Positions 10,930-20,650 are shown, numbered from the stretch's first letter. The stretch is DNA of 64,000 bases from Streptomyces sp. DSM 15324 (GCF_001514285.1 NZ_KQ949025.1:65571-129570); one strand, 5' to 3'. The notes: generated from the letters alone by a model not told the origin. Translations and numbers: made by a program.

Positions 10930-12038
10930 GCGGCGCGGACGGACCGAGAAGCCCCGGCTCCGGACCGGGAGAGCCCTGGGGCGGAGTGCGCCCGTTCTCG
11001 GTCAAGACCAAGCTGGGCGCGCTCGTCGTCATTTCGGTGCTGATCACCACGGGCCTGTCGATGATCGCGGTGCACACCAAGACGGAGCTGCGCTTCATCA
11101 CGGTCTTCTCGATGATCGCCACGCTGCTGATCACGCAGTTCGTGGCGCATTCGCTCACCGCGCCGCTGGACGAGATGAACGCGGTCGCGCGCTCCATCTC
11201 GCACGGTGACTACACCCGCCGGGTCCGCGAGAACCGACGGGACGAGCTGGGCGACCTGGCCCAGACGATCAATGTGATGGCGGACGAGCTGGAGGCGCAG
11301 GACGCCCAGCGCAAGGAGCTGGTGGCGAACGTCTCGCACGAGCTGCGCACCCCGATCGCGGGCCTGCGGGCCGTCCTGGAGAACGTGGTCGACGGCATCG
11401 CCGAGGCCGATCCGGAGACGATGCGGACGGCGCTGAAGCAGACGGAGCGGCTCGGGCGGCTGGTGGAGACGCTGCTCGACCTGTCCCGGCTCGACAACGG
11501 CGTCGTACCGCTGCGCAAGCGCCGTTTCGAGGTGTGGCCGTATCTGTCGGGCGTGCTGAAGGAGGCCAACATGGTCGCCTCCGCGCGGGCGACCATGGGC
11601 TCGGGCGGCAGTCACACGCGCACGGACGTCCATCTGCACCTGGACGTCTGCCCGCCGGAGCTGACCGTGCACGCGGACCCGGAGCGCATCCACCAGGTCG
11701 TGGCGAACCTGATCGACAACGCGGTCAAGCACAGCCCGCCGCACGGCCGGGTGACGGTGAAGGCGCGGCGCGGGACGCAGCCGGACTCGCTGGAGCTGGA
11801 GGTCCTGGACGAGGGTCCGGGCATACCGCGCTCGGAGTGGCACCGGGTGTTCGAGCGGTTCAACCGGGGTGCCGTCCGCCGGCCGCACGGCCCGGGCAGC
11901 GACGGCGGTACGGGGCTGGGGCTGGCGATCGCCCGGTGGGCGGTCGATCTGCACGGGGGACGGATCGGAGTGGCCGAATCCGAGCGGGGTTGCCGGATTC
12001 TTATCACTCTTCCGGGAGAGCCTTCTCTTCCAAGTTGA
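10926..12038 (+). CDS. sensor histidine kinase with HAMP domain
   Basis: 370 residues. Two hydrophobic helices (about 29-50 and 57-76) enclose a very short periplasmic loop, so the stimulus may be sensed in the membrane. HAMP follows (about 72-125), then HisKA with VSHELRTP (His138) and an HATPase_c domain with N box NLIDNAVKHS and G boxes DEGPGIP and GGTGLGLAIA. It is coupled to the preceding response regulator. The 313 bp after it separate it from the 2-oxoglutarate dehydrogenase gene. The signal is not identifiable. Confidence 0.92.
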   Translation: MSGADGPRSPGSGPGEPWGGVRPFSVKTKLGALVVISVLITTGLSMIAVHTKTELRFITVFSMIATLLITQFVAHSLTAPLDEMNAVARSISHGDYTRRVRENRRDELGDLAQTINVMADELEAQDAQRKELVANVSHELRTPIAGLRAVLENVVDGIAEADPETMRTALKQTERLGRLVETLLDLSRLDNGVVPLRKRRFEVWPYLSGVLKEANMVASARATMGSGGSHTRTDVHLHLDVCPPELTVHADPERIHQVVANLIDNAVKHSPPHGRVTVKARRGTQPDSLELEVLDEGPGIPRSEWHRVFERFNRGAVRRPHGPGSDGGTGLGLAIARWAVDLHGGRIGVAESERGCRILITLPGEPSLPS

Positions 12039-12351
12039 CGTATGGTGCGCACCGGAGCCTCAAGATCCACCTGTTGTCCGCGTGGCCGGACACGTGTGAT
12101 CAGGCAGAGGACCGGTGCAGGTCGGCACCGGTTCGCACGGGTCCGCGCGCTCGGCGTGCGAGATCTGCGTCAACGGACCCTTTTCGCACCGCAACCGCGC
12201 TTGTTTCCCGCCATTTCCACCACCGAAACACGCTTTCCGATGTGACTTACGCGACGATGGACCGGCTCGACCTGACCTTAGTGCTCTTGGGGGCGTAGCC
12301 TTTATTCCCGCTGTCCATCACCTTGTGAAGCGGAAGAGGGCGGTTGCCGCC
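12039..12351. other. upstream region of the 2-oxoglutarate dehydrogenase gene
   Basis: 313 bp with no supported gene. The kgd frame is open back to 12115, but that translation is unlike the conserved N-terminus of the family. Promoters for kgd are expected here; no single convincing element was picked. Confidence 0.5.
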
Positions 12352-15300
12352 GTGTCGCCACAGTCCCCCAGTAACGCATCGAGCATCTCGACCGACGCAG
12401 ACCAAGCGGGCAAGAACCCCGCTGCCGCGTTCGGGCCGAACGAGTGGCTCGTCGACGAGATCTATCAGCAGTACCTCCAGGACCCGAATTCGGTAGACCG
12501 TGCCTGGTGGGACTTCTTCGCCGACTACAAGCCGGGGGCGGCCACTCCCCCGGCTCCGGCGGGTACTGCGGCCGCGGGGGCCGCAGGGACCACCAGCACG
12601 CCCCCGGCGCCCGCCACCCCGGCTCCGGCCGCCGTGCCGGCCCCGGCCGCCGCCCCCAAGCCCGCGGCCGCGGCGCCCGCGCCGGCCGCTCCGGCCGCGG
12701 CCCCCGCTCCGGTGAAGGCCGCCCCGGCCGCCGCGAAGCCGGCCGCCGCCGCTCCCCAGGCAGCCGCCGGGGCGCCCGCGGGCCCCGAGCTGATCACGCT
12801 GCGCGGCCCGGCCGCCGCGGTCGCGAAGAACATGAACGCCTCGCTGGAGCTGCCGACGGCCACCTCGGTCCGCGCGGTCCCGGTGAAGCTGCTGTTCGAC
12901 AACCGCATCGTCATCAACAACCACCTCAAGCGCGCCCGGGGCGGGAAGATCTCCTTCACGCACCTGATCGGCTTCGCGATGGTGCAGGCCATCAAGGCCA
13001 TGCCGTCGATGAACTGGCACTACGCGGAGAAGGACGGGAAGCCCACCCTCGTCAAGCCGCCGCACGTCAACTTCGGCCTGGCCATCGACCTGGTGAAGGC
13101 CAACGGCGACCGCCAGCTCGTCGTCGCCGGCATCAAGAAGGCCGAGACGCTGAACTTCTTCGAGTTCTGGCAGGCCTACGAGGACATCGTCCGCCGCGCC
13201 CGCGACGGCAAGCTGACGATGGACGACTTCACCGGTGTCACGGTCTCCCTGACCAACCCCGGCGGCCTCGGCACCGTCCACTCCGTGCCGCGTCTGATGC
13301 CCGGTCAGTCGGTCATCATGGGCGTCGGCTCCATGGACTACCCGGCGGAGTTCCAGGGCACCTCCCAGGACACCCTGAACAAGCTCGGCATCTCCAAGGT
13401 CATGACGCTCACGTCGACCTACGACCACCGGGTCATCCAGGGCGCCGCCTCCGGCGAGTTCCTGCGGATCGTCGCGAACCTCCTGCTCGGCGAGAGCGGC
13501 TTCTACGACGAGATCTTCGAGGCCCTGCGGATCCCCTACGAGCCGGTCCGCTGGCTCAAGGACATCGACGCCAGCCACGACGACGACGTCACCAAGGCCG
13601 CCCGGGTCTTCGAGCTGATCCACTCCTACCGGGTCCGCGGCCACGTCATGGCCGACACCGACCCGCTGGAGTACCGCCAGCGCAAGCACCCCGACCTGGA
13701 CATCACCGAGCACGGCCTCACCCTGTGGGACCTGGAGCGCGAGTTCGCGGTCGGCGGCTTCGCCGGCAAGTCCCTGATGAAGCTGCGCGACATCCTCGGC
13801 GTGCTGCGCGACTCGTACTGCCGCACCACCGGCGTCGAGTTCATGCACATCCAGGACCCGAAGCAGCGCCGCTGGATCCAGGACCGCATCGAGCGCGCGC
13901 ACACCAAGCCGGAGCGCGAGGAGCAGCTGCGCATCCTGCGCCGCCTGAACGCCGCGGAAGCCTTCGAGACGTTCCTGCAGACGAAGTACGTCGGCCAGAA
14001 GCGCTTCTCCCTGGAGGGCGGCGAGTCCGTCATCCCGCTCCTTGACGCGGTCATCGACAGCGCGGCGGAGTCCCGTCTGGACGAGGTCGTCATCGGCATG
14101 GCCCACCGCGGCCGGCTGAACGTCCTCGCCAACATCGTCGGCAAGTCGTACGCGCAGATCTTCCGCGAGTTCGAGGGCAACCTCGACCCGAAGTCGATGC
14201 ACGGCTCCGGCGACGTGAAGTACCACCTGGGCGCCGAGGGCACCTTCACCGGCCTCGACGGCGAGCAGATCAAGGTCTCCCTGGCCGCGAACCCGTCCCA
14301 CCTGGAGACGGTCGACCCGGTCATCGAGGGCATCGCCCGCGCCAAGCAGGACATCATCAACAAGGGCGGCACGGACTTCACCGTCCTGCCCGTCGCCCTG
14401 CACGGCGACGCTGCCTTCGCGGGCCAGGGTGTGGTGGCCGAGACCCTGAACATGTCGCAGCTGCGCGGCTACCGCACCGGCGGCACGGTCCACATCGTCA
14501 TCAACAACCAGGTCGGCTTCACCGCGGCCCCCGAGTCCTCGCGCTCCTCCATGTACGCCACGGACGTGGCCCGCATGATCGAGGCCCCGATCTTCCACGT
14601 GAACGGCGACGACCCGGAGGCCGTGGTCCGCGTCGCGCGGCTCGCCTTCGAGTTCCGCCAGGCGTTCAACAAGGACGTGGTGATCGACCTCATCTGCTAC
14701 CGCCGCCGCGGTCACAACGAGTCGGACAACCCGGCCTTCACCCAGCCGCTGATGTACGACCTGATCGACAAGAAGCGCTCGGTGCGCAAGCTCTACACCG
14801 AGTCCCTGATCGGTCGCGGCGACATCACCCTGGAAGAGGCCGAGCAGGCGCTCCAGGACTACCAGGGCCAGCTGGAGAAGGTCTTCACGGAGGTCCGCGA
14901 GGCCACCGCGCAGCCCGTCGGCGGCGACGCCCACGAGCCGCAGGACGGCTTCCCGGTCGCGGTCCCGACCGCGGTCTCCGCCGAGGTCGTCAAGCGCATC
15001 GCCGAGTCCCAGGTCAACATCCCGGACTCCTTCCACGTCCACCCGCGCCTGCTGCCGCAGCTCCAGCGCCGGGCGGCGATGGTCGAGGACGGCACGATCG
15101 ACTGGGGCATGGGCGAGACCCTCGCGTTCGGTTCCCTCCTGCTGGAGGGCGTCCCGGTCCGGCTGTCCGGCCAGGACTCCCAGCGCGGCACCTTCGGCCA
15201 GCGTCACGCGGTCCTCATCGACCGCGAGACGGGCGAGGAGTACACCCCGCTCCAGTACCTCGCCGAGGACCAGGCGCGCTACAACGTCTACAACTCCCTG

Positions 15301-16146
15301 CTGTCCGAGTACGCGGTCATGGGCTTCGAGTACGGCTACTCGCTGGCCCGCCCCGACGCGCTCGTGATGTGGGAGGCGCAGTTCGGCGACTTCGTCAACG
15401 GCGCGCAGACGGTGGTCGACGAGTACATCTCGGCGGCCGAGCAGAAGTGGGGTCAGACGAGCGGCGTCACGCTCCTGCTGCCCCACGGCTACGAGGGACA
15501 GGGCCCGGACCACTCCTCGGCCCGTGTCGAGCGCTTCCTTCAGCTCTGCGCCCAGAACAACATGACGGTCGCCATGCCGACCCTGCCGTCGAACTACTTC
15601 CACCTCCTGCGGTGGCAGGTGCACAACCCGCACCACAAGCCGCTGGTCGTCTTCACCCCGAAGTCGATGCTGCGCCTGAAGGCGGCGGCCTCGAAGGCGG
15701 AGGAGTTCACCTCGGGCCAGTTCCGCCCAGTCATCGGCGACACGTCGGTCGACGCGAACGCGGTCAAGAAGGTCGTCTTCTGCGCCGGCAAGGTCTACTA
15801 CGACCTGGACGCCGAGCGTCAGAAGCGCGGGGTCACGGACACGGCGATCATCCGTCTGGAGCGCCTGTACCCGCTGCCGGGCGCGGAGGTCCAGGCGGAG
15901 GTCAACAAGTACCCGAACGCCGAGAAGTACCTGTGGGTCCAGGAGGAGCCGGCCAACCAGGGTGCCTGGCCGTTCATCGCCCTGAACCTGATCGACCACC
16001 TGGACCTGGCCGTCGGCGCCGACGTCCCGCACGGCGAGCGCCTGCGCCGCATCTCGCGGCCGCACGGCTCGTCCCCGGCGGTCGGCTCCGCCAAGCGCCA
16101 CCAGGCGGAGCAGGAGCAGCTGGTGCGCGAGGTGTTCGAGGCGTGA
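12352..16146 (+). CDS. kgd: multifunctional 2-oxoglutarate dehydrogenase E1 / decarboxylase with fused E2-type domain
   Basis: 1264 residues; cytoplasmic TCA-cycle enzyme. The N-terminus has the E1 motif [11 protein letters not shown]...WWDFFADY (about 30-60). An Ala/Pro-rich linker (about 62-145) leads into a dihydrolipoamide acyltransferase-type catalytic domain (about 150-370) with [12 protein letters not shown]. The thiamine-diphosphate E1 module follows, with [19 protein letters not shown] and NNQVGFTA. This E2-E1 fusion is the actinobacterial form (SucA/Kgd), acting with a separate lipoyl E2 and Lpd. The GTG at 12352 (VSPQSPSN) is chosen from recalled Streptomyces homologues. A strong terminator follows. 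Confidence 0.95.
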   Translation: MSPQSPSNASSISTDADQAGKNPAAAFGPNEWLVDEIYQQYLQDPNSVDRAWWDFFADYKPGAATPPAPAGTAAAGAAGTTSTPPAPATPAPAAVPAPAAAPKPAAAAPAPAAPAAAPAPVKAAPAAAKPAAAAPQAAAGAPAGPELITLRGPAAAVAKNMNASLELPTATSVRAVPVKLLFDNRIVINNHLKRARGGKISFTHLIGFAMVQAIKAMPSMNWHYAEKDGKPTLVKPPHVNFGLAIDLVKANGDRQLVVAGIKKAETLNFFEFWQAYEDIVRRARDGKLTMDDFTGVTVSLTNPGGLGTVHSVPRLMPGQSVIMGVGSMDYPAEFQGTSQDTLNKLGISKVMTLTSTYDHRVIQGAASGEFLRIVANLLLGESGFYDEIFEALRIPYEPVRWLKDIDASHDDDVTKAARVFELIHSYRVRGHVMADTDPLEYRQRKHPDLDITEHGLTLWDLEREFAVGGFAGKSLMKLRDILGVLRDSYCRTTGVEFMHIQDPKQRRWIQDRIERAHTKPEREEQLRILRRLNAAEAFETFLQTKYVGQKRFSLEGGESVIPLLDAVIDSAAESRLDEVVIGMAHRGRLNVLANIVGKSYAQIFREFEGNLDPKSMHGSGDVKYHLGAEGTFTGLDGEQIKVSLAANPSHLETVDPVIEGIARAKQDIINKGGTDFTVLPVALHGDAAFAGQGVVAETLNMSQLRGYRTGGTVHIVINNQVGFTAAPESSRSSMYATDVARMIEAPIFHVNGDDPEAVVRVARLAFEFRQAFNKDVVIDLICYRRRGHNESDNPAFTQPLMYDLIDKKRSVRKLYTESLIGRGDITLEEAEQALQDYQGQLEKVFTEVREATAQPVGGDAHEPQDGFPVAVPTAVSAEVVKRIAESQVNIPDSFHVHPRLLPQLQRRAAMVEDGTIDWGMGETLAFGSLLLEGVPVRLSGQDSQRGTFGQRHAVLIDRETGEEYTPLQYLAEDQARYNVYNSLLSEYAVMGFEYGYSLARPDALVMWEAQFGDFVNGAQTVVDEYISAAEQKWGQTSGVTLLLPHGYEGQGPDHSSARVERFLQLCAQNNMTVAMPTLPSNYFHLLRWQVHNPHHKPLVVFTPKSMLRLKAAASKAEEFTSGQFRPVIGDTSVDANAVKKVVFCAGKVYYDLDAERQKRGVTDTAIIRLERLYPLPGAEVQAEVNKYPNAEKYLWVQEEPANQGAWPFIALNLIDHLDLAVGADVPHGERLRRISRPHGSSPAVGSAKRHQAEQEQLVREVFEA

Positions 16147-16184
16147 GCCTCTGACCGGTCGTGACCGATCGGGCCTGATCAGCG

Positions 16185-16222
16185 AAAGAGCCCGTCCCCG
16201 GAGATCCGGGGGCGGGCTCTTT
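16185..16222 (+). terminator. rho-independent terminator after kgd
   Basis: AAAGAGCCCG and CGGGCTCTTT arms enclose a GC-rich stem (CCCCGG/CCGGGG) about 40 bp past the kgd stop. The near-perfect symmetry suits a bidirectional terminator, also serving the minus-strand gene at 16265. Confidence 0.85.
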
Positions 16223-16271
16223 GCCGTACGTCAGTCCTTGCCGTACGTCAGTCCTTGCCGTACGTCAGTCC
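16221..16271. repeat. three perfect 17-bp tandem repeats
   Basis: TTGCCGTACGTCAGTCC occurs three times head to tail between the kgd terminator and the stop of the 60-residue minus-strand protein. The third copy runs into the end of that coding region. This looks like local slippage duplication; no known element matches. Confidence 0.9.
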
Positions 16272-16447
16272 TCGTCGTCCTCGTCGTCCAGCCGGGCGAG
16301 CCAGGTGGCCAGGCGCTCCACCGGCACCTCGAAGTCCGGGTTCAGGTCGACGAACGTGCGCAGCTGCTCGGCGAGCCACTCGAAGGTGACCTCCTCCTCG
16401 CCCCGCCGCTTCTCCAGCTCCTCGATGCCTCGGTCGGTGAAGTACAA
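16265..16447 (-). CDS. small conserved protein, DUF6104 type
   Basis: A 60-residue acidic protein beginning MYFTDRGIEELEKRRGEEEV and ending in an Asp/Glu run. It is predicted helical, with no metal ligands or membrane segment. From recall it matches a family conserved nearly unchanged in Streptomyces next to kgd. Its size and sequence argue for a real gene rather than a shadow, as nothing else occupies the segment. Function unknown; an adaptor or small regulator is only a guess. Confidence 0.8.
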   Translation of the reverse strand: MYFTDRGIEELEKRRGEEEVTFEWLAEQLRTFVDLNPDFEVPVERLATWLARLDDEDDED

Positions 16448-16519
16448 CTCTCGCTCCTGCTCCTGTGGGCCTACGCCCCCAGGGTAGGCCGCCGGTCACC
16501 CCCTCACACTCACGGTGTC

Positions 16520-16575
16520 TTGACTTCCGGCGCCCGCGATATATCGTGAATTGAAGAAGACGCGATATGGCGCGT
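16520..16575 (+). promoter_or_regulatory. promoter and palindromic operator of the DUF4097-padR operon
   Basis: TTGACT (16520-16525) and TATCGT (16542-16547) are spaced 16 bp. The -10 overlaps the perfect palindrome CGATATATCG (16537-16546), and a second CGATAT half-site follows at about 16563. This is what an autoregulated PadR-type repressor site would look like; binding is inferred. Confidence 0.6.
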
Positions 16576-16610
16576 TGTACCGGGAAGTCGTGCCGAGGAG
16601 GGGTTCTCCC

Positions 16611-17534
16611 ATGTCCGAATGGTCCGTCGCCGAGCCGAGCAAGCTCACCTTCGACGAGCCCGTCAGCACCCTGCACGTCCGCATCGTCGACGGCACGGTG
16701 AACGTGGTGGGCACGGACGAGGGCCCGGCCCGGCTGGAGGTGTCCCGGATCGAGGGGCCACCCCTGGTGGTGAGTCATCGCAGCGGCACCTTGACGGTGG
16801 CGTACGAGGATCTGCCCTGGAAGGGGTTCCTGAAGTGGCTCGACCGCAAGGGGTGGCGGCGCAGCGCCGTGGTCTCCCTGGCGGTCCCGGTCGGCACCCG
16901 GGTGGAGCTGGGCGTGGTGAGCGCCGGGGCGACCGTCTCCGGGATCGACGGGCGTACGGAGATCAAGGGCGTCACCGGTGACGCCACGCTGGTGGGCCTC
17001 GCCGGCACGGTGCGCGCGGACACGGTGTCCGGCAGTGTGGAGGCCCAGGCGCTCACCGGCGATCTGCGGTTCAACTCCGTCTCCGGGGACCTGACCGTCG
17101 TCGAGGCCGGCTCCTCCGTCAAGGCGGACTCGGTGAGCGGCTCGATGGTGGTCGACGTGGACCCGACGAGCAGGCCCACGGAGATCTCCCTGACCAACGT
17201 CTCGGGCGAGATCGCCATCCGGCTGCCCCACCCGGCCGACGCGGAGGTGGAGGCGAACACGGCGAGCGGCGCCGTCTCCAACGCCTTCGAGGACCTCCGG
17301 GTCAGCGGCCAGTGGGGCGCCAAGCGGATCACCGGTCGCCTCGGCGCGGGCAACGGCCGGCTGAAGGCGACGACGGTCTCCGGCTCGATCGCCCTGCTGC
17401 GGCGCCCGCCCGTGGAGGACGGGGACTGGTCCGCCGACGGCTTCGGCGCGGGGGACAATGCCGATTCCGGCCCGGACGGCGGTTCCCCCTCCGCCGGCCC
17501 GGCCGACAGCACGACCGACAAGAAGGTGCTCTGA
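16611..17534 (+). CDS. DUF4097-family beta-helix protein
   Basis: 307 residues. Repeated short beta-strand units with the recurring phrase 'VSGS/VSGD/VSGE' (for example DTVSGSVEAQ, NSVSGDLTVV, TNVSGEIAI) make up the DUF4097 adhesin-like repeat domain. The C-terminal 50 residues are Gly/Asp/Ser-rich and probably disordered. There is no signal peptide, so it is likely cytoplasmic. The ATG at 16611 follows GAGGAGGGG, which decides it over the upstream in-frame codon at 16551. The stop lies 1 bp before the padR start. The pairing with a PadR regulator is common; molecular role unknown. Confidence 0.85.
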   Translation: MSEWSVAEPSKLTFDEPVSTLHVRIVDGTVNVVGTDEGPARLEVSRIEGPPLVVSHRSGTLTVAYEDLPWKGFLKWLDRKGWRRSAVVSLAVPVGTRVELGVVSAGATVSGIDGRTEIKGVTGDATLVGLAGTVRADTVSGSVEAQALTGDLRFNSVSGDLTVVEAGSSVKADSVSGSMVVDVDPTSRPTEISLTNVSGEIAIRLPHPADAEVEANTASGAVSNAFEDLRVSGQWGAKRITGRLGAGNGRLKATTVSGSIALLRRPPVEDGDWSADGFGAGDNADSGPDGGSPSAGPADSTTDKKVL

Positions 17535-17535
17535 C

Positions 17536-18591
17536 ATGCCTCCCGTCTTCGCCCACGGCCGTCTCCGTCTCTACCTGCTGAAGCTGCTGGACGAGGCCCC
17601 GCGCCACGGTTACGAGGTGATCCGCCTCCTGGAGGAGCGCTTCCAGGGGCTGTACGCGCCGTCGGCGGGCACCGTCTACCCCCGCCTGGCCAAGCTGGAG
17701 GCGGAGGGCCTGGTCACCCACACCACCGAGGGCGGGCGCAAGGTGTACGCGATCACCGACGCGGGCCGGGCCGAACTCGCCGACCGCAGTGGTGAACTGG
17801 CCGATCTGGAGCTGGAGATCCGCGAGTCGGTGGCGGAGCTGGCCGCGGAGATCCGGGCCGACGTCCGGGGCGCGGCGGGTGATCTGCGGCGGGAGATGCG
17901 GGCGGCGGCCACCGAGGCCCGGCGGGACGGCCGGTCCGCCCCCGCCCCCGAGCACGGCGAGTACGGCGAGTACGGCGAGTACGGCGAGTACGGCGACAAG
18001 GAGTCCTGGCGGGCCGCCAAGGAGGAGATGCGCCGCGTCAAGCAGGAGTGGAAGGAACAGGCCCGCCGGGCCAAGGACGAGAGCCGCAGGGCCCGTGAGG
18101 AGGCCCAGCGCGCCCGCCGTCAGGCCAAGGACGCCCAGGATCATGCGCGGGCCCAGGCGCAGGAGGAGATGCAGCGCATCGCCCGGCGCGTCCAGGAGCA
18201 GGTCCAGGACCACTTCGCGCGCGGCGACTGGCCGACGGGGGTCCGCGAGGGCCTGACCGAACTGGCCAGGGAGTTCGGCGAGTTCGGCAAGGACTTCGGC
18301 AAGGAGTTCGGCAAGGACCTGGGCTTCGGCCGGACCTCCGGGGGCCCGGCCCCGTCCTCCTCCCACTCCCCCGAGGACTTCCCCGCGGAGTACGAACCGT
18401 CCTGGGCCCGCGAGGACTCCAGCGGCGACCCGGCCCGCGACCTGGACCGCCTCCTGGACCGCTTCCGCGACGACATCCGCGACTCGGCCCGCGACCACGG
18501 CATCACCGCCGACCAGCTCCGGGCCACCCGCACCCACCTGTCCCAGGCGGCGGCCCACATCGGGGCGATCCTGCGCGCCCCGAAGGGCTGA
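17536..18591 (+). CDS. PadR-family regulator with long charged C-terminal extension
   Basis: 351 residues, about twice the usual PadR length. Residues 1-80 are the PadR winged helix (LLDEAPRHGYEVIRLLEERF...GTVYPRLAKLEAEGLV). A helical dimerisation region follows, then a GEY x4 tract encoded by four perfect 9-bp repeats. A long Arg/Glu/Lys/Ala coiled-coil-like stretch and an EFGKDFGKEFGKD segment come before the C-terminal helix. The gene is coupled to the DUF4097 gene; both probably respond to the palindrome at 16537. The extension may mediate partner binding rather than DNA contact. Confidence 0.88.
   Translation: MPPVFAHGRLRLYLLKLLDEAPRHGYEVIRLLEERFQGLYAPSAGTVYPRLAKLEAEGLVTHTTEGGRKVYAITDAGRAELADRSGELADLELEIRESVAELAAEIRADVRGAAGDLRREMRAAATEARRDGRSAPAPEHGEYGEYGEYGEYGDKESWRAAKEEMRRVKQEWKEQARRAKDESRRAREEAQRARRQAKDAQDHARAQAQEEMQRIARRVQEQVQDHFARGDWPTGVREGLTELAREFGEFGKDFGKEFGKDLGFGRTSGGPAPSSSHSPEDFPAEYEPSWAREDSSGDPARDLDRLLDRFRDDIRDSARDHGITADQLRATRTHLSQAAAHIGAILRAPKG
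17956..17997 (+). repeat. 9-bp tandem repeat inside padR
   Basis: GGCGAGTAC is repeated four times, with a partial fifth copy, encoding Gly-Glu-Tyr units. Because 9 bp is a codon multiple, copy-number change would alter linker length without a frameshift. Confidence 0.9.
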
Positions 18592-18687
18592 GAGCCCGAG
18601 GGGCCGTGGAGCCGGGGGGCGAGGCACGGGCGCCCGGCGGGGGCCGGGGGTGGCCGGTGACGTGGGCCGGGGCGGACCGACCCGGGC

Positions 18688-19239
18688 TCAGCTCGCCCTG
18701 GGTTCCGCGTCGCCGTAGAGGACGCGGGTCAGGCTCGCGTGGGTCACGCCGTGGTCGGCGAGTGTCTCGGCAGTGGGGCCTGGCCGGGTGGTGAGGGCGA
18801 GGAGGATGTGCTCGTCTCCGATGCGCCGGTCACGGTGGGCCAGCGCCATGCGCAGGGACTGTTCCAGGATCCGCTTGGCCTCACGACCGAAGCCGGGGCG
18901 GCCCGCCCGGCCGCCGGCGGCCATCGCGCCGACCCCGTGCACCTCCTCCACGCGGGCGACGATCTCCGTGACGTCGATGCCCAGTCCGGCGAGGGCGTCG
19001 GTCTCGGCGCGCGAGAGACCCGCCCGCCGCCGCGACTGCGCCAGCGCCTCCCGCACCGAGTCCCTGCTGCGGTCGGCGAGCCCCAGGGCGGCCAGCGCGA
19101 AGGAGGCGCGGCTGCCCTGCCGGTCCAGCAGGGCGAGCAGCAGATGCTCGGGCCCGACGGTCCGCACGCCCGCCCCCGCACAGCGCTCGACGGCACCGCG
19201 CACCACGTCACGGGCGTCCTTCGTGAACCGTTCGAACAT
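18688..19239 (-). CDS. Clp N-terminal domain protein (ClpC/ClpB N-domain only)
   Basis: 183 residues with two copies of the Clp-N repeat (about 2-70 and 95-175). The motifs GPEHLLLALLDRQGS and GDEHILLALTTRPG are the conserved helices. No AAA+ ATPase domain follows, so it is a stand-alone adaptor-like protein rather than an unfoldase. The ATG at 19239 overlaps the stop of the upstream HTH gene (ATGA). The pair may modulate Clp protease substrate choice or sense stress; that is inference. Confidence 0.87.
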   Translation of the reverse strand: MFERFTKDARDVVRGAVERCAGAGVRTVGPEHLLLALLDRQGSRASFALAALGLADRSRDSVREALAQSRRRAGLSRAETDALAGLGIDVTEIVARVEEVHGVGAMAAGGRAGRPGFGREAKRILEQSLRMALAHRDRRIGDEHILLALTTRPGPTAETLADHGVTHASLTRVLYGDAEPRAS

Positions 19240-19448
19240 CACAGCCTCCCGTACTTCTTGTGCACGGCCTGCCTGCTGACTCCGAGTTCCGCGGCGATCT
19301 CCTGCCACGACCAGCCCTGATGGCGCGCACTGCGCACCTGCACCGCCTCCAGCTGCTCCAGCAGCCTGCGCAGCGCGGCGACGGCCCGCAGTCCGACCCG
19401 TGGATCGCGGTCGCCTGCACGCTCGGCGAGATCCGTTGCTTCGGTCAT
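19239..19448 (-). CDS. small HTH protein paired with Clp-N protein
   Basis: 69 residues. The C-terminal half is a helix-turn-helix (WSWQEIAAELGVSRQAVHKKYG, residues 47-68) of the homeodomain-like/Fis type; the first 45 residues form a helix, perhaps for dimerisation. The ATG at 19448 is chosen because upstream in-frame codons lie inside the operator repeats. It is coupled to the Clp-N gene. Two matching palindromes directly upstream are probably its own operators, making a self-controlled two-gene unit. Confidence 0.85.
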   Translation of the reverse strand: MTEATDLAERAGDRDPRVGLRAVAALRRLLEQLEAVQVRSARHQGWSWQEIAAELGVSRQAVHKKYGRL

Positions 19449-19450
19449 GA

Positions 19451-19495
19451 TGTCAACATAGGTTGACGCACCCCGCATGTCAACCTTGGTTGACA
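19451..19495 (-). promoter_or_regulatory. twin palindromic operators of the HTH/Clp-N operon
   Basis: TGTCAACATAGGTTGACG (19451-19468) and TGTCAACCTTGGTTGACA (19478-19495) share the plan TGTCAACC-N2-GGTTGACA. The second has perfect 8-bp arms; the first has 7 of 8. Their starts are 27 bp apart, just upstream of the HTH gene. The most likely binder is the HTH protein itself. Confidence 0.75.
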
Positions 19496-19547
19496 GACGG
19501 GGTGCGGAGAAGGCGCGCAGGGCCCCGACGGACGACGGCCGGTCGGC

Positions 19548-20513
19548 TCAGTCGTGGGTGAGCACGATCTTGCCGAACTGGTCGCCTGACTCCAGGCGGG
19601 CGAAGCCCTCGCGGGCCCGGTCCAGCGGGAGGATCTCGTCGATGACGGGCCGGACCCCGGTGGCGGCGCAGAAGGACAGCAGGTCCTCCAGTTCCTCCTT
19701 GGTCCCCATGGTGGAGCCGACGACCTTCAGCTCCAGGAAGAAGATCCGGGTGAGCTCGGCGTGCGAGGGCCGGTCCCCGCTGGTGGCACCGGAGATGACC
19801 AGGGTGCCCCCGGGCCTGAGCGACTTCACCGAGTGGGACCAGGTGGCCGCGCCGACGGTCTCGATGACGGCGTCCACGCGCTGCGGCAGCCGCGCACCCG
19901 GCTCCACCGCCTCCACCGCGCCGAGCTCCAGCGCCCGCTTGCGCTTGGCCTCGTCACGGCTCGTCGCGAAGACCTTCAGCCCGGCGGCCTTCCCGAGGAC
20001 GATCGCGGCGGTGGCGACACCCCCGCCGGCCCCCTGGACGAGGACCGAGTCACCGGGCCGGACGCCCGCGTTGGTGAAGAGCATCCGGTACGCCGTCAGC
20101 CAGGCCGTCGGCAGACAGGCGGCCTCGGCGAAGGACAGCTCCCTGGGCTTGGGCAGGATGTTCCAGGTCGGCACGGAGACCTGTTCGGCGAAGGTGCCCG
20201 GGTAGCGCTCGGTGAGGATGGAGCGGGGCTCCGCGGGCCCGACGCCGTGTCCGGTCTGGCCGATGACGGAGTGCAGGACGACCTCGTTGCCGTCGGCGTC
20301 GACACCGGCGCCGTCGCAGCCGAGGATCATCGGCAGCTTGTCCTCGGCGAGGCCGACGCCGCGCAGGGACCAGAGGTCGTGATGGTTGAGGGAGGCGGCC
20401 CGCACGGTGACGGTACTCCAGCCGGGGCGGGCCTCGGGGGCCGGCCGCTCCCCCAACTCCAGTCCGGAGAGCGGCTGGTCGCGGTCGATTCGGGCGGCGT
20501 AGACGGCGAACAT
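19548..20513 (-). CDS. zinc-binding-type alcohol dehydrogenase / NADPH:quinone oxidoreductase family protein
   Basis: 321 residues, medium-chain dehydrogenase/reductase fold. An N-terminal GroES-like domain has the ASLNHHDLWSLRGVG segment. The Rossmann domain carries the nucleotide loop GAGGGVATAAIVLGKAAG and the Arg/Lys-rich SRDEAKRKRA that favours NADPH. The structural-zinc cysteine cluster is absent, as in quinone reductases. The ATG at 20513 (MFAVYAARID) fits the family N-terminus; the 29 upstream in-frame residues are not family-like. It is monocistronic; substrate unknown. Confidence 0.85.
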   Translation of the reverse strand: MFAVYAARIDRDQPLSGLELGERPAPEARPGWSTVTVRAASLNHHDLWSLRGVGLAEDKLPMILGCDGAGVDADGNEVVLHSVIGQTGHGVGPAEPRSILTERYPGTFAEQVSVPTWNILPKPRELSFAEAACLPTAWLTAYRMLFTNAGVRPGDSVLVQGAGGGVATAAIVLGKAAGLKVFATSRDEAKRKRALELGAVEAVEPGARLPQRVDAVIETVGAATWSHSVKSLRPGGTLVISGATSGDRPSHAELTRIFFLELKVVGSTMGTKEELEDLLSFCAATGVRPVIDEILPLDRAREGFARLESGDQFGKIVLTHD

Positions 20514-20650
20514 GCACCTGACGATAGGCGGCGCGGGGGGTGGGCGAAACCGGGGACCACTGTGAGACATGCCCTCTTGCACAACAGCCGTCGCGTTCAC
20601 CTCGTCATCACCCGGTCGGGCAGGCGGGTGGGCAAAGAAATGGGCAAGGA

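Noticed and set aside
12247..16101. 1284-codon minus-strand open frame opposite kgd
   Set aside because: Low-complexity Arg/Val/Asp translation typical of antisense frames in 70%-GC DNA; kgd is unequivocal on the other strand.
16221..16271. CRISPR-like repeat array
   Set aside because: The repeats are directly tandem with no spacers, and there are no cas genes.
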